Below are positions 56,401-61,146 of a DNA stretch of 64,000 bases, piece by piece. Within the stretch, counting starts at the first letter, position 1; each line of letters opens with the position of its first letter. The DNA comes from Omphiscola glabra (lineage: Eukaryota; Mollusca; Gastropoda; Lymnaeidae), in contig OZ024807.1 in assembly GCA_964017045.1 (NCBI GenBank), forward strand, positions 9,061,981 through 9,125,980. The letters run 5' to 3'. A model generated the notes under the pieces. That model had not been told where the DNA came from. It searched no databases and was given only the letters and a program-made list of their open reading frames with translations. A program made the translations under genes and the position numbers.

Positions 56401-58557
56401 ACGTTTACTGAAATTATTTTTTAGTTCTGTTACTAGCTTAGGATCTGGATATAGTCTATACAATTCCCATTTGCTTCGTATTCCCCCTCCATATTCATGC
56501 CTTGTTATTCTATATATTTTCGTGAGGACTTTTGCCTCCCGTGTGGTTAATAGGACTTTTGCCTCCCGTGTGGTTAATAGGACTTTTGCCTCCCGTGTGG
56601 TTAATAGGACTTTTGCCTCCCGTGTGGTTAATAGGACTTTTGCCTCCCGTGTGGTTAATAGGACTTTTGCCTCCCGTGTGGTTAATATGTTTTTTGCCGT
56701 TTTTGTTAGCTTCAACGTTTTACTTGCGTATGTTACAACTTGTCTGATTACAGTTTTATAAAAGAATATTTCTTATATTTTGGGTGTAATGTTCTTACAA
56801 TATCAATACTAGAACCTCAATACTTTCATAGCAATCATTGTCCTTCTCTGAATTGATTCAAGAATTGGATGAATCTATTGAATAGACCTCTGTAAGTTTA
56901 GATTCCTTAATGGGTTAAATATTTTAACCTATTCATAAAAGGAAATTAAAAAAAAATGAAAAGTAATTGTTTGACAAACAACATGCAGTATTTTTAAAAA
57001 TAGTTTTTTTACCACCTCGCTTAATATCACCACTCTACCACCACCCCCCAATAAAAAATAACCAGACCCCCTTTTATTTTTAGCCCCCCCCCCTCTTCCC
57101 CAACAAGACAGGAATTTCCGCAAGGAGTAAGTAAATATATTTATTTAACAATAACAAAAATATTTTATTTTTTTAAATGTCCTGATCTATTATTTTGACA
57201 CAGTGGACAAAGAGCCAGAAGGTTCCAATGCAATCTACGCCATAGTCCTGCTGCTACTCATCCCACTAGGGCTGCTCATCTACATGTCGTAAGTATCTTA
57301 GCGCACTACCTGTAGCTGGGTGTTAGCCGAGCGGGCGATTCCTTTCTTTTTGTTAATCTTCTGATCTAATTTGGAAAAAAAAGTTTTTTCCGCCGAAATA
57401 ATATATATTTTAATTCATGTAATATTAAGACGTTTAATAAATCAACGACCGTAACATACGACTGAAACATGTGACCGAATATACGACCGAAACATACGAC
57501 CGAAACATATGACCGAATATACGACCGAAACATATGACCGAACCGTGTTGCTTAAACAAAATGGCCGTGAGTATACATGCTCTTTTTTCTAAGCGTGCTT
57601 AAAGGAAAATAAACAAAATTATAAAATTCATACCACCATTCTTCTAACATACCATAAGTATTTTGATACCCGTCTTTATTGAACGTACTAATGTGAAAGA
57701 TATTTTAAAGAATTGAAATTTTGGTTACATCAGGGCGTGATTTTGTGGGGGGGGGGGGGAGAAAAATGAGGGAAGGGCAACAAATTTCGTACTGTGACAG
57801 TGTTTCCCCCAAATGTACCCAGTGCTCATGAGTAAATTTAATAAATTTAATTTAGTTATACGTGTTCAGTGTTCATATAAACGCCAAATGTATCCTCGGG
57901 TGTATTCAAATGTACCTCAGCTGTCTTCAGGTGTTCATTAAGTGTATTGAAATTTGTACGATCTATCTCAAATGTGTTCAATGACTACCAAATGTGTTCA
58001 ATCTATCTCAAACGTGTTCACTGTTTACTAAATGTATTCGATCTATCTCAAATGTGTTCAATGTCTACCAACTGTCTACCAAATGTATTCGATTCTATAT
58101 ATCAGAAATTTATTCAATATATCGCAAGTTTGTTTATTATCATCCCAGTTGCATTATATTTTTCACAAGTGGTTTCATTGTTATTTTTTGCCATACCATT
58201 ATTCCGTTTATCATCCCCCAACCTCTTCTTTTTTTTTTTTTCCACAAAAGTGTTCGACGGCAAAAGGCTTCGGAGGAAGTCCAGCCTCCTACCCCGGATG
58301 TTGACGTGGGGCCCGCTCCATCCGTAGAGATGCCCTTTGTCGTGGTGCCCGACGAGACGCACGTGGCCATCGACATCCACACGCCAATGGAAGTCGTTCG
58401 CGTCCGACGGCTTTCGGGCTGGGGAACCTCGGTGGACCCGCCCTCACCTCCTAAACTTAGGAAAGTATCGACCGGCTCCGTGACGTCCAAGAAGAGCAAC
58501 AGGAGCAACAAAAGCCAGAAGAGCAACAAGAGCGGTGGCTCGGCTGGAAACAACTAA
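33294..58557 (+). CDS. IgGFc-binding-N-like type I membrane protein (19 exons, 700 aa)
   Basis: Joining 33294-33354, 34532-34653, 35756-35853, 36658-36819, 38084-38227, 40331-40395, 41719-41835, 42195-42367, 43098-43127, 44213-44379, 45525-45620, 47678-47846, 49276-49444, 50022-50036, 51085-51120, 55076-55117, 55796-55840, 57204-57288 and 58251-58557 gives 2103 nt with no internal stop and GT-AG at every junction. Predicted: signal peptide (about 1-20), ectodomain, Thr/Asn-rich stalk (about 520-575), one transmembrane helix (about 580-598) and a cytoplasmic tail to 700. Residues around 195-470 carry hallmarks I associate with the IgGFc-binding-protein N-terminal domain (SLTGTSIMGTKPLGVIIGN, a Cys pair, SATEYVYP, and YLYGFGMNTSYMYAAGF near the end). 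Known relatives include mucin-like Fc-binding proteins and many mollusc membrane or secreted proteins. A role in adhesion or immune recognition is inference. The first exon could be preceded by a non-coding one. Confidence 0.85.
33417..33545 (-). mobile_element. LINE 3' UTR fragment (family L-a), inverted, in intron 1
   Basis: Contains TATATAGCGCTGGTATCCAT and GAGCACAGTGAGCATGC-like sequence, the reverse complement of the 19.48-19.59 kb LINE 3' UTR. The GATTGATTGATT (CAAT)n tail lies at the low-coordinate end. Coding part absent. Confidence 0.85.
33974..34112. repeat. 69-bp tandem duplication
   Basis: Two near-identical units beginning AATTCTAGAGCTTGGGAAAA at 33974 and 34043. One clear difference (AAAGTGG/AAAGTAG). 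Confidence 0.93.
34532..34653 (+). CDS. Exon 2: start of ectodomain
   Basis: Acceptor TTTTTTTTCCAG; donor AAG|GTAATT. Encodes VVLTSMGKYFLVPGPSQNQ and continues to YSPEEFK. The GKYFLVPGP segment resembles the 'GT.F.VP' strand at the start of IgGFc-binding-like domains. Phase 1 in, phase 0 out. Confidence 0.88.
34660..35010. repeat. CA, GA and GGAT microsatellites in intron 2
   Basis: CACACA at 34661-34693, GAGAGA-rich at 34694-34785, and GGATGGAT/GGCTGGCT units at 34923-35009. Confidence 0.9.
35463..35579. repeat. TG repeat, then T21-G24 homopolymers
   Basis: A (GT)n-G run at 35463-35487, and an abrupt switch from 21 T (35535-35555) to 24 G (35556-35579). Homopolymer lengths are error-prone in assemblies. 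Confidence 0.9.
35756..35853 (+). CDS. Exon 3: ectodomain
   Basis: Acceptor TTTGTTTTGTTTTAG; donor ATT|GTAAGT. Encodes VQVSVPMNPNKEIMALTLNK followed by TRVTEYKVEISS. It has one N-glycosylation sequon (NKT) and a beta-strand-like alternation. Phase 0 in, phase 2 out. Confidence 0.88.
36085..36365. repeat. ~60-bp degenerate tandem repeat in intron 4
   Basis: About 4-5 copies containing AAATTATAAACCTACCTGAA and ATAAAGGGGTCCTGAAATGA, with indels. (The position is in intron 3, between exons 3 and 4, counting intron 1 after exon 1.). Confidence 0.8.
36658..36819 (+). CDS. Exon 4: ectodomain, hydrophobic stretch
   Basis: Acceptor TTTAAACACAG; donor GCC GC|GTAAGT. Encodes LIEVDIGLMPSFFFDGPTYF, GLSVIFMTPSMLVSAAYLAV and ISAWGCLYYVTTAA. 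Strikingly GC-rich against AT-rich introns. The VIFMTPSMLVSAAYLAV stretch is hydrophobic but is more likely core beta-structure than a second membrane span. Phase 2 in and out. Confidence 0.88.
36980..37747. repeat. 21-bp minisatellite between exons 4 and 5
   Basis: About 36 copies of GATCTAGTTTAGTATTGCCG+T. The left third is diverged, the rest nearly uniform. Read on the minus strand it keeps a 264-codon frame of the 7-residue unit KLDHGNT. This open frame follows from the 21-bp period and I do not call it a gene. Confidence 0.97.
37815..38037 (+). mobile_element. SPIN-like hAT element, ~223 bp, next to exon 5
   Basis: Begins AAGTGGTTCTCAACATGTGG and ends GGAAGGTTGAGAGCCACTG. The flanks CTCCAGAG and GTCTAAAG are a decayed 8-bp duplication (5 of 8). 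A G run has expanded inside. The end lies 46 bp before exon 5. Confidence 0.85.
38084..38227 (+). CDS. Exon 5: ectodomain
   Basis: Acceptor CTTTCCCCCTTAG; donor AACAG|GTGATT. Encodes MSPYIQVLSARMYNKVEVGL, then SSDRFVFVYKHSAYRSEQVL and MVTLNR. Phase 2 in and out. The preceding intron holds the 21-bp array and a SPIN-like element ending 46 bp upstream. Confidence 0.9.
38228..39113. other. Intron 5 sequence; nothing recognised
   Basis: AT-rich intronic DNA without ORF, element ends or repeats that I can support. Confidence 0.5.
39115..39268. repeat. 51-bp tandem repeat, three copies
   Basis: Units begin TTACAAAACGTTGTGTTACC at 39115, 39166 and 39217 and contain GCTGCTGTGGTGGCCACC. Confidence 0.94.
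39376..39474. repeat. 19-bp tandem repeat
   Basis: About five copies of TACACGCACGCAGCTGATG with substitutions. Confidence 0.9.
40331..40395 (+). CDS. Exon 6: IgGFc-binding-like motif begins
   Basis: Acceptor TTTTTCCTCCTTAG; donor ACAG|GTAGCT. Encodes RYEAFSISNCSATMINNSGS and LT. 'SLTGT', split across this and the next exon, corresponds to the DLTGT motif of IgGFc-binding N-terminal domains. Sequons NCS and NNS. Phase 2 in, phase 1 out. Confidence 0.88.
40566..41555. repeat. ~43-bp minisatellite between exons 6 and 7
   Basis: About 22-23 copies of a 40-47 bp unit, core TCAGTTAACATGTTCCCATG followed by AGATTTTTGTGTGTGCTCCC. Length-variable, with an apparent longer-range pattern of unit subtypes (TATTTTGATGTTTCC versus TTGTGTGTGCTCC). 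Confidence 0.95.
41719..41835 (+). CDS. Exon 7: core IgGFc-binding-like segment
   Basis: Acceptor CATTTTCAG; donor GCAG|GTTATT, the weakest donor in the gene. Encodes GTSIMGTKPLGVIIGNCYSK, then QMPLEKSCNIENSPADMSA. The pattern GT.I...KP.GV..GN.C......C is the strongest family signature. Phase 1 in and out. Confidence 0.88.
42195..42367 (+). CDS. Exon 8: ectodomain; donor copied by adjacent minisatellite
   Basis: Acceptor TTCTCTAAG (the in-frame choice; the overlapping AG two bases on breaks frame). Donor GTAGAA|GTAAGT. Encodes EMLLVTETSATEYVYPTLPN and continues to STPGFVVE. SATEYVYP matches the 'WGTEFVVP' strand of the family. Phase 1 in, phase 0 out. The donor region is the seed of the following 18-bp array. 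Confidence 0.87.
42360..42605. repeat. ~18-bp array seeded by the exon 8 splice donor
   Basis: About 13 imperfect copies of GAGTCGTAGAAGTAAGTT. The first copy is the exon 8/intron junction itself (GTCGTAGAA|GTAAGTTGAG). Several copies keep GTAAGTTGAG or AAGTAAGTTG and so resemble 5' splice sites. Confidence 0.9.
42825..43020. repeat. 31-bp minisatellite
   Basis: About six copies of GACATGACTTTTGATATAGT+TTGGGAAAAAT, the first two shorter and diverged. Confidence 0.93.
43098..43127 (+). CDS. Exon 9: 30-nt microexon
   Basis: Acceptor TTTTTTCATCTCCAG; donor GCC|GTAAGG. Encodes MPIDISEANA and is phase 0 on both sides, so skipping it would keep frame. It lies between two minisatellites, with the 30-bp array starting about 70 bp downstream. 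Confidence 0.75.
43195..43860. repeat. 30-bp minisatellite
   Basis: About 22 copies of GTCATGGCCAAAACGATTAC+AAAACTGAGT. Because 30 is a multiple of three, open frames of 95-180 codons run on both strands (10-residue repeats). They lie wholly within an intron and are taken as non-coding. Confidence 0.96.
44213..44379 (+). CDS. Exon 10: ectodomain
   Basis: Acceptor TACGTGTGGTAG (no strong polypyrimidine tract; a later AG at 44240 loses the open frame). Donor GGAA|GTGAGT. Encodes TREVTGNFLVRGTEDILVLY, SQTSGCSDNTSDDHPTSPTV and GIILPVALFSYAFVW. Phase 0 in, phase 2 out. Confidence 0.82.
44427..44572. repeat. (AT)n microsatellite plus hairpin
   Basis: About 25 AT dinucleotides (44427-44476), followed by an inverted repeat. 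AATCTTGGTGAGGATTTTGT at 44493 pairs with ACAAAATCCTGACCAAGAAT ending 44572; arms are about 36 bp with an AT-rich centre. Confidence 0.88.
45128..45184 (-). mobile_element. LINE 3'-tail fragment (family L-b), inverted
   Basis: The reverse complement reads ACATAGGAGCCAAAATGATC, AATTCATTGATAGTGGGCCC and ATATAGAAGATGAAT, matching the tails at 13.44 and 17.69 kb. Confidence 0.75.
45525..45620 (+). CDS. Exon 11: ectodomain
   Basis: Acceptor CTCACGCATTTCAG; donor ATGGC|GTAAGT. Encodes KTPKSNMSHYLLVIIASNYT, then EDLVYDTRQFHMA. Sequons NMS and NYT. Phase 2 in and out. Confidence 0.88.
45885..46300 (+). repeat. Interspersed repeat family R1, copy 2
   Basis: Blocks CGCTTGTACACCGCAGATTT, TTACGCACCAAACGCACTTG, GCAATTATCTGGAATTTTAT, T-run/G25 at 46135-46159, ATCTATGTGCC and GGGTCAATTAGCCACCCAAA are in the same order as in copy 1. 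The end AGCGAATTTACTATAAAGGA is shared with copy 3. Confidence 0.8.
46400..46760 (+). repeat. Interspersed repeat family R1, copy 3
   Basis: Blocks CAGTTATCGGGAATTTTATA, TCTATGTGCCAAGTTTCAGC, GTCGGTCAATTAGCCGTTGG and AGGCGAATTTAATATGAAGG align with the other copies. It lies almost tandem to copy 2 in intron 11. Confidence 0.8.
47225..47660. repeat. ~26-bp degenerate array, TATACACNGGCTAT units
   Basis: Many imperfect units based on GGCTATATACACAGGCTATT and, near the right end, a regular 26-bp form (CAGGCTATTTACACTGGGTA+TATACA). Ends 17 bp before exon 12. Confidence 0.88.
47678..47846 (+). CDS. Exon 12: end of IgGFc-binding-like domain
   Basis: Acceptor ATGTTTCCAG; donor CAC|GTAAGG. Encodes FPTDVWSSVNDSTLKVIGVR, TAEGDHWLETTTMRKFASYL and YGFGMNTSYMYAAGFH. 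The closing YGF...SY.Y.AG pattern is typical of the C-terminal edge of these domains. Phase 2 in, phase 0 out. A SPIN-like element sits 72 bp downstream. Confidence 0.9.
47919..48121 (-). mobile_element. SPIN-like non-autonomous hAT, 203 bp, perfect TSD
   Basis: Begins CAGTGGTTCTCGGCCTTCCT, ends AGGTTGAGAACCGCTG, and is flanked by CTCTAGTT on both sides (47911-47918, 48122-48129). Same length as the 22.08 kb copy. No coding capacity. Confidence 0.95.
48130..49008. other. Intron 12 sequence; short AC-rich tract
   Basis: Contains an AAAC/ACAC tract at 48396-48443. Otherwise no element or exon recognised. Confidence 0.5.
49009..49183. repeat. 35-bp minisatellite
   Basis: About five copies of AACAAGAAAACATCTCTATT+GCAATGCATCGAATC. 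Confidence 0.93.
49276..49444 (+). CDS. Exon 13: membrane-distal stalk with internal duplication
   Basis: Acceptor TTTTTTTCCCCCAAG; donor GAAG|GTGAGC. Encodes GCPMPMETSMNMENN and two 12-residue repeats (NNVTMGSNKTMD, NNVPMGSNKTEQ; 36-bp units at 49315 and 49351), then EPVILPYECFDHEKMTTAE. Rich in N-glycosylation sequons. Phase 0 in, phase 1 out. Confidence 0.87.
49755..49970. repeat. ~35-bp degenerate tandem repeat
   Basis: Imperfect units around GACTGAGTTCTCTATTGAAC and CAGTGTATACCA. Ends about 50 bp before microexon 14. Confidence 0.8.
50022..50036 (+). CDS. Exon 14: 15-nt microexon, stalk
   Basis: Acceptor GATCTTTTCCAACAG; donor TTTAG|GTATGT. With flanking bases it adds VVTTL. Phase 1 on both sides. 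Very small, but both splice sites are good and the frame fits. Confidence 0.7.
   Translation: MSQL
50183..50425 (-). mobile_element. LINE 3' end (family L-a), inverted, (ATC)n tail
   Basis: The reverse complement encodes HGVRSFELTAPKLGNGLPQS and LRDIEN, the same reverse-transcriptase C-terminus as at 19.37 kb. The 3' tail is (ATC)n rather than (CAAT)n. A T run interrupts it. It lies in the intron between exons 14 and 15. Confidence 0.85.
50841..50915. repeat. Purine-rich GGCAAAAAGAAAGAAAA tract
   Basis: Three to four copies of an A/G-rich 17-18 bp unit. Confidence 0.88.
51085..51120 (+). CDS. Exon 15: 36-nt stalk exon
   Basis: Acceptor TTTTCTTCTTCTATTAG; donor GTTG|GTAGGT. Encodes GIVPTNNTGETV. 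Sequon NNT; Thr-rich stalk. Phase 1 in and out. Confidence 0.82.
51680..52213. repeat. 23-bp minisatellite rich in TGACTCA
   Basis: About 23 copies of GTGACTCAGAGAGGAGACTG+CAA in the intron after exon 15. By eye about 19 copies keep an exact TGACTCA, the consensus AP-1 site. Confidence 0.96.
52214..53284. other. Intron 15 sequence; no repeat recognised
   Basis: Mixed-composition intronic DNA with a short C/T homopolymer junction at 52783-52808. No convincing exon apart from the candidate at 53285. Confidence 0.45.
53285..53317 (+). CDS. Candidate extra stalk microexon (33 nt), possibly alternative
   Basis: Bounded by GTTTCCATTCGCAG and CCG|GTAAGT. The 33 nt are phase 1 on both sides like exons 14-17 and would insert DDVITTFRLPS without a stop. 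I left it out of the main model because it cannot be confirmed from sequence alone. Including it makes the protein 711 residues. Confidence 0.5.
53341..53708. repeat. 22-bp minisatellite rich in AATAAA
   Basis: About 17 copies of GTGACTGGAACAATAAAGAC+GC/GA, 24 bp downstream of the candidate microexon. Most units contain AATAAA in the sense of the gene. Two overlapping antisense ORFs (180-188 codons) are produced by the repeat and are not called. Confidence 0.96.
53709..55075. other. Intron 15 sequence; nothing recognised
   Basis: AT-rich intronic DNA without repeats or element ends that I can support. A CTCAG at 54140 followed by a 17-nt open stretch to GTGAGC does not keep frame. Confidence 0.5.
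55076..55117 (+). CDS. Exon 16: 42-nt stalk exon
   Basis: Acceptor TTGATTCTTCTCATTTCAG; donor TTTG|GTAGGT. Encodes VTPTDAYFNTDPTF. Phase 1 in and out. Confidence 0.82.
55796..55840 (+). CDS. Exon 17: 45-nt stalk exon
   Basis: Acceptor CATCTATTCCTCTCAG; donor ACAG|GTAGGT. Encodes GTDTSSEKPETVPPT. Phase 1 in and out. A LINE 3' end lies immediately downstream on the opposite strand. Confidence 0.83.
55868..56245 (-). repeat. 74-bp tandem repeat derived from a LINE 3' end
   Basis: About five copies of a 74-bp unit (CATCCCCGTGACGCTACAGC, CCATGTAGGGCCTCGGCC, TCACTTCCTTCCACTCGGAC). On the minus strand each unit encodes WSEWKEVMRQAEALHGL and a stop, which is the end of the adjacent LINE reading frame. 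Confidence 0.92.
56528..56690 (-). repeat. 30-bp in-frame expansion inside the LINE
   Basis: Five to six exact copies of AGGACTTTTGCCTCCCGTGT+GGTTAATAGG. On the minus strand they repeat LTTREAKVL, a segment present once in ordinary relatives, so the expansion arose within the dead LINE. Confidence 0.93.
57204..57288 (+). CDS. Exon 18: transmembrane helix
   Basis: Acceptor TTATTTTGACACAG; donor ATGTC|GTAAGT. Encodes VDKEPEGSN followed by the membrane span AIYAIVLLLLIPLGLLIYM. Acidic outside and basic just after in the next exon, consistent with type I orientation. Phase 1 in, phase 2 out. Confidence 0.9.
57448..57545. repeat. CGACCGAAACATA repeats
   Basis: Degenerate 13-30 bp units of ATACGACCGAAACATATGAC-CGAAT. 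Confidence 0.85.
57895..58110. repeat. Degenerate GTGTTCAATCTATCTCAAAT array
   Basis: About ten imperfect 17-20 bp units in the last intron, ending some 140 bp before exon 19. Confidence 0.82.
58251..58557 (+). CDS. Exon 19: cytoplasmic tail and stop
   Basis: Acceptor T-tract then CCACAAAAG. Starts SVRRQKASEEVQPPTPDV (stop-transfer RR), continues through MPFVVVPDETHVAIDIHTP, and ends in a Ser/Lys/Asn-rich stretch (KKSNRSNKSQKSNKSGG) before TAA at 58555-58557. High GC. No kinase, TIR or ITAM motif seen; proline- and serine-rich segments could be docking or phosphorylation sites. Confidence 0.9.
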
Positions 58558-59765
58558 TAGAGGACGATACACGTTACAAGAACGCTGTTGCTGTTCGTGT
58601 TTGGAGCAGTTCCTGCTCATTCAGCAGGAGCGTCGTTTGAACACGCGAAAAAACAAAAACAAAACCCACACAAATTTTGACGATGAAGGCAAGCAAGTTT
58701 TTGAGGATTTAGAGAGTTTAGATTGATGTGGTGGTTGGCTGCTATGGGATTAGGGCTATATGGAGTTTGAAGAGAGGATGCGGCTGTGGTTTAAGATGTT
58801 TCAAAGAAGTTGACGCTGTTGTCAAAATGAGAGGGTATCAAGCTTTAAGGAAAAAAACAACATTTTACGACTTGGAATGAGGATTGTCGTGGCTAGTGTG
58901 GTCATGAGGATTTATACGAAATTATTTTGGGATGCCGTAAGAAAGACGCACAAAGCAAGTAGGGTTGACTGTACCGAGGTGATCTGAAGCTGATAGAGAT
59001 CGGATACAAATTAGTTGTTTTTTTTTTAAACAAACGTATAATTGGGTTTCTTGCGTGTGCAGTATGACGATACCCTGCAGGACCAGACGTCGGAAAAGCC
59101 CTGTGTTCTAAATTAACAGTTCACCAAATCCTTGTGCTCCAGATTATCAGTGCACCAATAACTGATTTAACAAAAGAGAATTTAATTTTTTTTAAATCAC
59201 ATGTTCATATTTATAGTTATGTATACATATGTTTTGTTAAATACATACAATTTTTTAAATGTACTAAAACACATTTTAGAACGTGTTGTATAAGTGGTAC
59301 TTAATTAAAGCAAACAAACCCATCATGACCCACAACGCATGCGAGTTTTCAACTTGTTACGTTGCCACCGATGACATTTACTTATAAGCCATCTAAACTT
59401 CCACATCCTTCATTACAGCTTTTCAAAGAATCAAACAATAACTGATAAGGGGGCCACCTTAACTGTACCACTTGATAAGTTATAGCTATATAATGACATA
59501 TTTTCAGAGACCGTGTTCACATTGGTTATTCAAGAACATGATGAACTCTTAAATTTCTCTTTTTAATTTTTTAAATAATTTATTTGTATCTAAAAGACAC
59601 TATACTCAAGATTTCTTTTTTATATATAAAAAAATGGCGTTCACAAACATTATATTAATAGAAATAATTCACTTATGAAATAGTTTAGTTTTTTTAAAAA
59701 AGGAAATAAGCCGCTCGCTGTGAATCTATTTAAGGCAATGCTCGTTGGTTTCATTGTGTTTCGTT

Positions 59766-60056
59766 TCAGCTGCATGTTTTTAAAAAATAAAATACAATTG
59801 TGAATAAAATAATTTTTAAACGCCGTCCGAGGGAATTGGGGGGTTTTCTTGTGTGATTATTATGATTGAATATCTTGCTTTGAGTGTCTTGTGCGACAGT
59901 TCTCTTGCGGGTTATGAGACTGCTTCCTCTGTGGTGGTAGGGAGGGTCGTAATTTTCAGGTGAAACTTTGAGATTTGTTGCAACTGATGTGTCCGCAGTA
60001 AAGGAAAAAAGAAAAAGAAACGTTATTGAAAACGACAAAGGCGCCATGTTTTGCAA
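59766..60056 (-). CDS. Candidate small secreted peptide, antisense to gene 3' end
   Basis: A 96-codon minus-strand ORF (or 93 from the second Met, MAPLSF, which has the better ATGG context). It begins with a textbook signal peptide, MAPLSFSITFLFLFSF then TADTSVA, with a plausible cleavage after SVA. The mature part is polar (TNLKVSPENYDPPYHHRG) and has basic clusters TRKR and LGRR that could be prohormone-convertase sites, the latter preceded by Gly as for an amidated peptide. The C-terminal third is hydrophobic and AT-driven. No family recognised. It overlaps the polyadenylation region of the plus-strand gene, so a chance ORF is possible. Confidence 0.3.
   Translation of the reverse strand: MQNMAPLSFSITFLFLFSFTADTSVATNLKVSPENYDPPYHHRGSSLITRKRTVAQDTQSKIFNHNNHTRKPPNSLGRRLKIILFTIVFYFLKTCS
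59786..59808 (+). promoter_or_regulatory. Probable polyadenylation signals of the gene
   Basis: Two AATAAA hexamers (59786-59791 and 59803-59808), about 1.23 kb after the stop codon, followed by a T/G-rich stretch (GGGGGGTTTTCTTGTGTG). I saw no AATAAA between the stop and here; an ATTAAA lies near 59304. Confidence 0.55.
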
Positions 60057-60426
60057 TGCACTGACGCTTGATATGTTCCATTAGAGGAATTATATCTTTT
60101 TTTTTTCTTCCGATTCATGGCAATGCCAAAAAAAAATAATTAAAAAAATACTTCTATTTTTAACATTACCAACAGACTCTTGTCTCTTAAACGTCTGTCT
60201 TTGTTAATAACTGCACAAATCTTTCCAACAAAAAAAAATCTGTAGTCCATATTTGAATCAGGTGTTAACATAAGAAAATAATTCTGTGTGACAGTGAACA
60301 AAGATTGTGTTAACAAATCAATTTATAAAAATCTTAATGATGAAATCGTACATTCGTTTCATTTTTATTTACTAGAGCGCCATACTGGTTGCAAATACAT
60401 TTTAAAAATGTTATAATAGATTACAC
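60057..60426. other. No gene recognised
   Basis: AT-rich intergenic sequence with homopolymer runs. Confidence 0.5.
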
Positions 60427-60818
60427 CAGGGCCGGCGTTCAGGGTGGTTGGGGTGGGGGGGCTGCGGGCCTTGGTTAAAATGAGTGATGGGTTTGTTTTT
60501 GAACATTTTCAGAAATCTTAGACGGGTATTTGAAGGGGTTTCGCGGGCTTAGTTTTGGACCGGGAACCAGACTTTGAGAAAACTTTGATTTAAAGACTTC
60601 AGATTATTGAACTTGAAAAGGGGGGGGGGGAGATAGAACTGGAAGAGACAGACCGTTCATTTGATTATCTCGTGTATTACCATTACACTGTTTTGAGTGT
60701 AAATTATTAACTACGAATAGGCACGGCCATATAATATCATAAAGGACTACGCGCGAGGCTTCACAGGTGCGGGGACTTGGGCGGTCGCCCCGTTTGCAAC
60801 ACCATAACGACGGCCCTG
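60427..60818. mobile_element. ~392-bp hAT-like element, CAGGGCCG termini
   Basis: The left end CAGGGCCGGCGTT and right end AACGACGGCCCTG are inverted repeats with one mismatch. GATTACA(C) precedes the element and (G)ATTACAA follows, suggesting a 7-8 bp target duplication. Inside: GC-rich ends, a G run at 60621 and no ORF. Confidence 0.7.
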
Positions 60819-61018
60819 ATTACAAATTAGATGGATTATTTAAAAAAAAAAAAATTATTTCGAAATTAATTAAAAACTGTTTGTAAAAGATCCATCGATT
60901 TTTATTGTTTGATTTTTTATGTTTTCATTTAATTATATATTTCTTGATTCAAGTGTACACTTATAACAATACAATTATATTACTGTTCTTTTTCTTTGCA
61001 AAATCTTTATTTTAGTAA

Positions 61019-61102
61019 GGCTGCACCTATTGGTACCCGGGTACCAGAATTGAGAGGTTGGGCTGCACCTATTGGTACCCGGGTACCAGAATTGAGAGGT
61101 TG
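61019..61102. repeat. 42-bp duplication with 14-bp palindrome
   Basis: Two exact copies of a 42-bp unit beginning CTGCACCTATTGGTACCCGG, each containing the palindrome GGTACCCGGGTACC (61032-61045 and 61074-61087). Confidence 0.95.
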
Positions 61103-61146
61103 GAATTAAAAAACGATTAAAAATATTATTGTTGGGTTTGAAAGAC

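Larger units (their letters stand above)
55868..56775 (-). pseudogene. LINE reverse-transcriptase C-terminus, antisense in intron 17
   Basis: Minus-strand translation from about 56770 reads LYKTVIRQVVTYASKTLKLT, then TREAKVL, YRLYPDPKLV, NPRGTRAKGRPMLRW in another frame, and WKEVMRQAEALHGL. These are the ordered landmarks of a LINE reverse-transcriptase C-terminal region. The frame is broken, and the copy is 5'-truncated and carries two internal tandem expansions (30 bp and 74 bp). Confidence 0.85.

Noticed and set aside
57084..57126. Possible exon after TTTTATTTTTAG in intron 17
   Set aside because: 43 nt would break the reading frame between exons 17 and 18, and it begins in a C10 run.
57309..57345. 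tRNA-like A box (TTAGCCGAGCGGGCG)
   Set aside because: No B box or cloverleaf partner follows, so neither a tRNA nor a SINE head can be supported.
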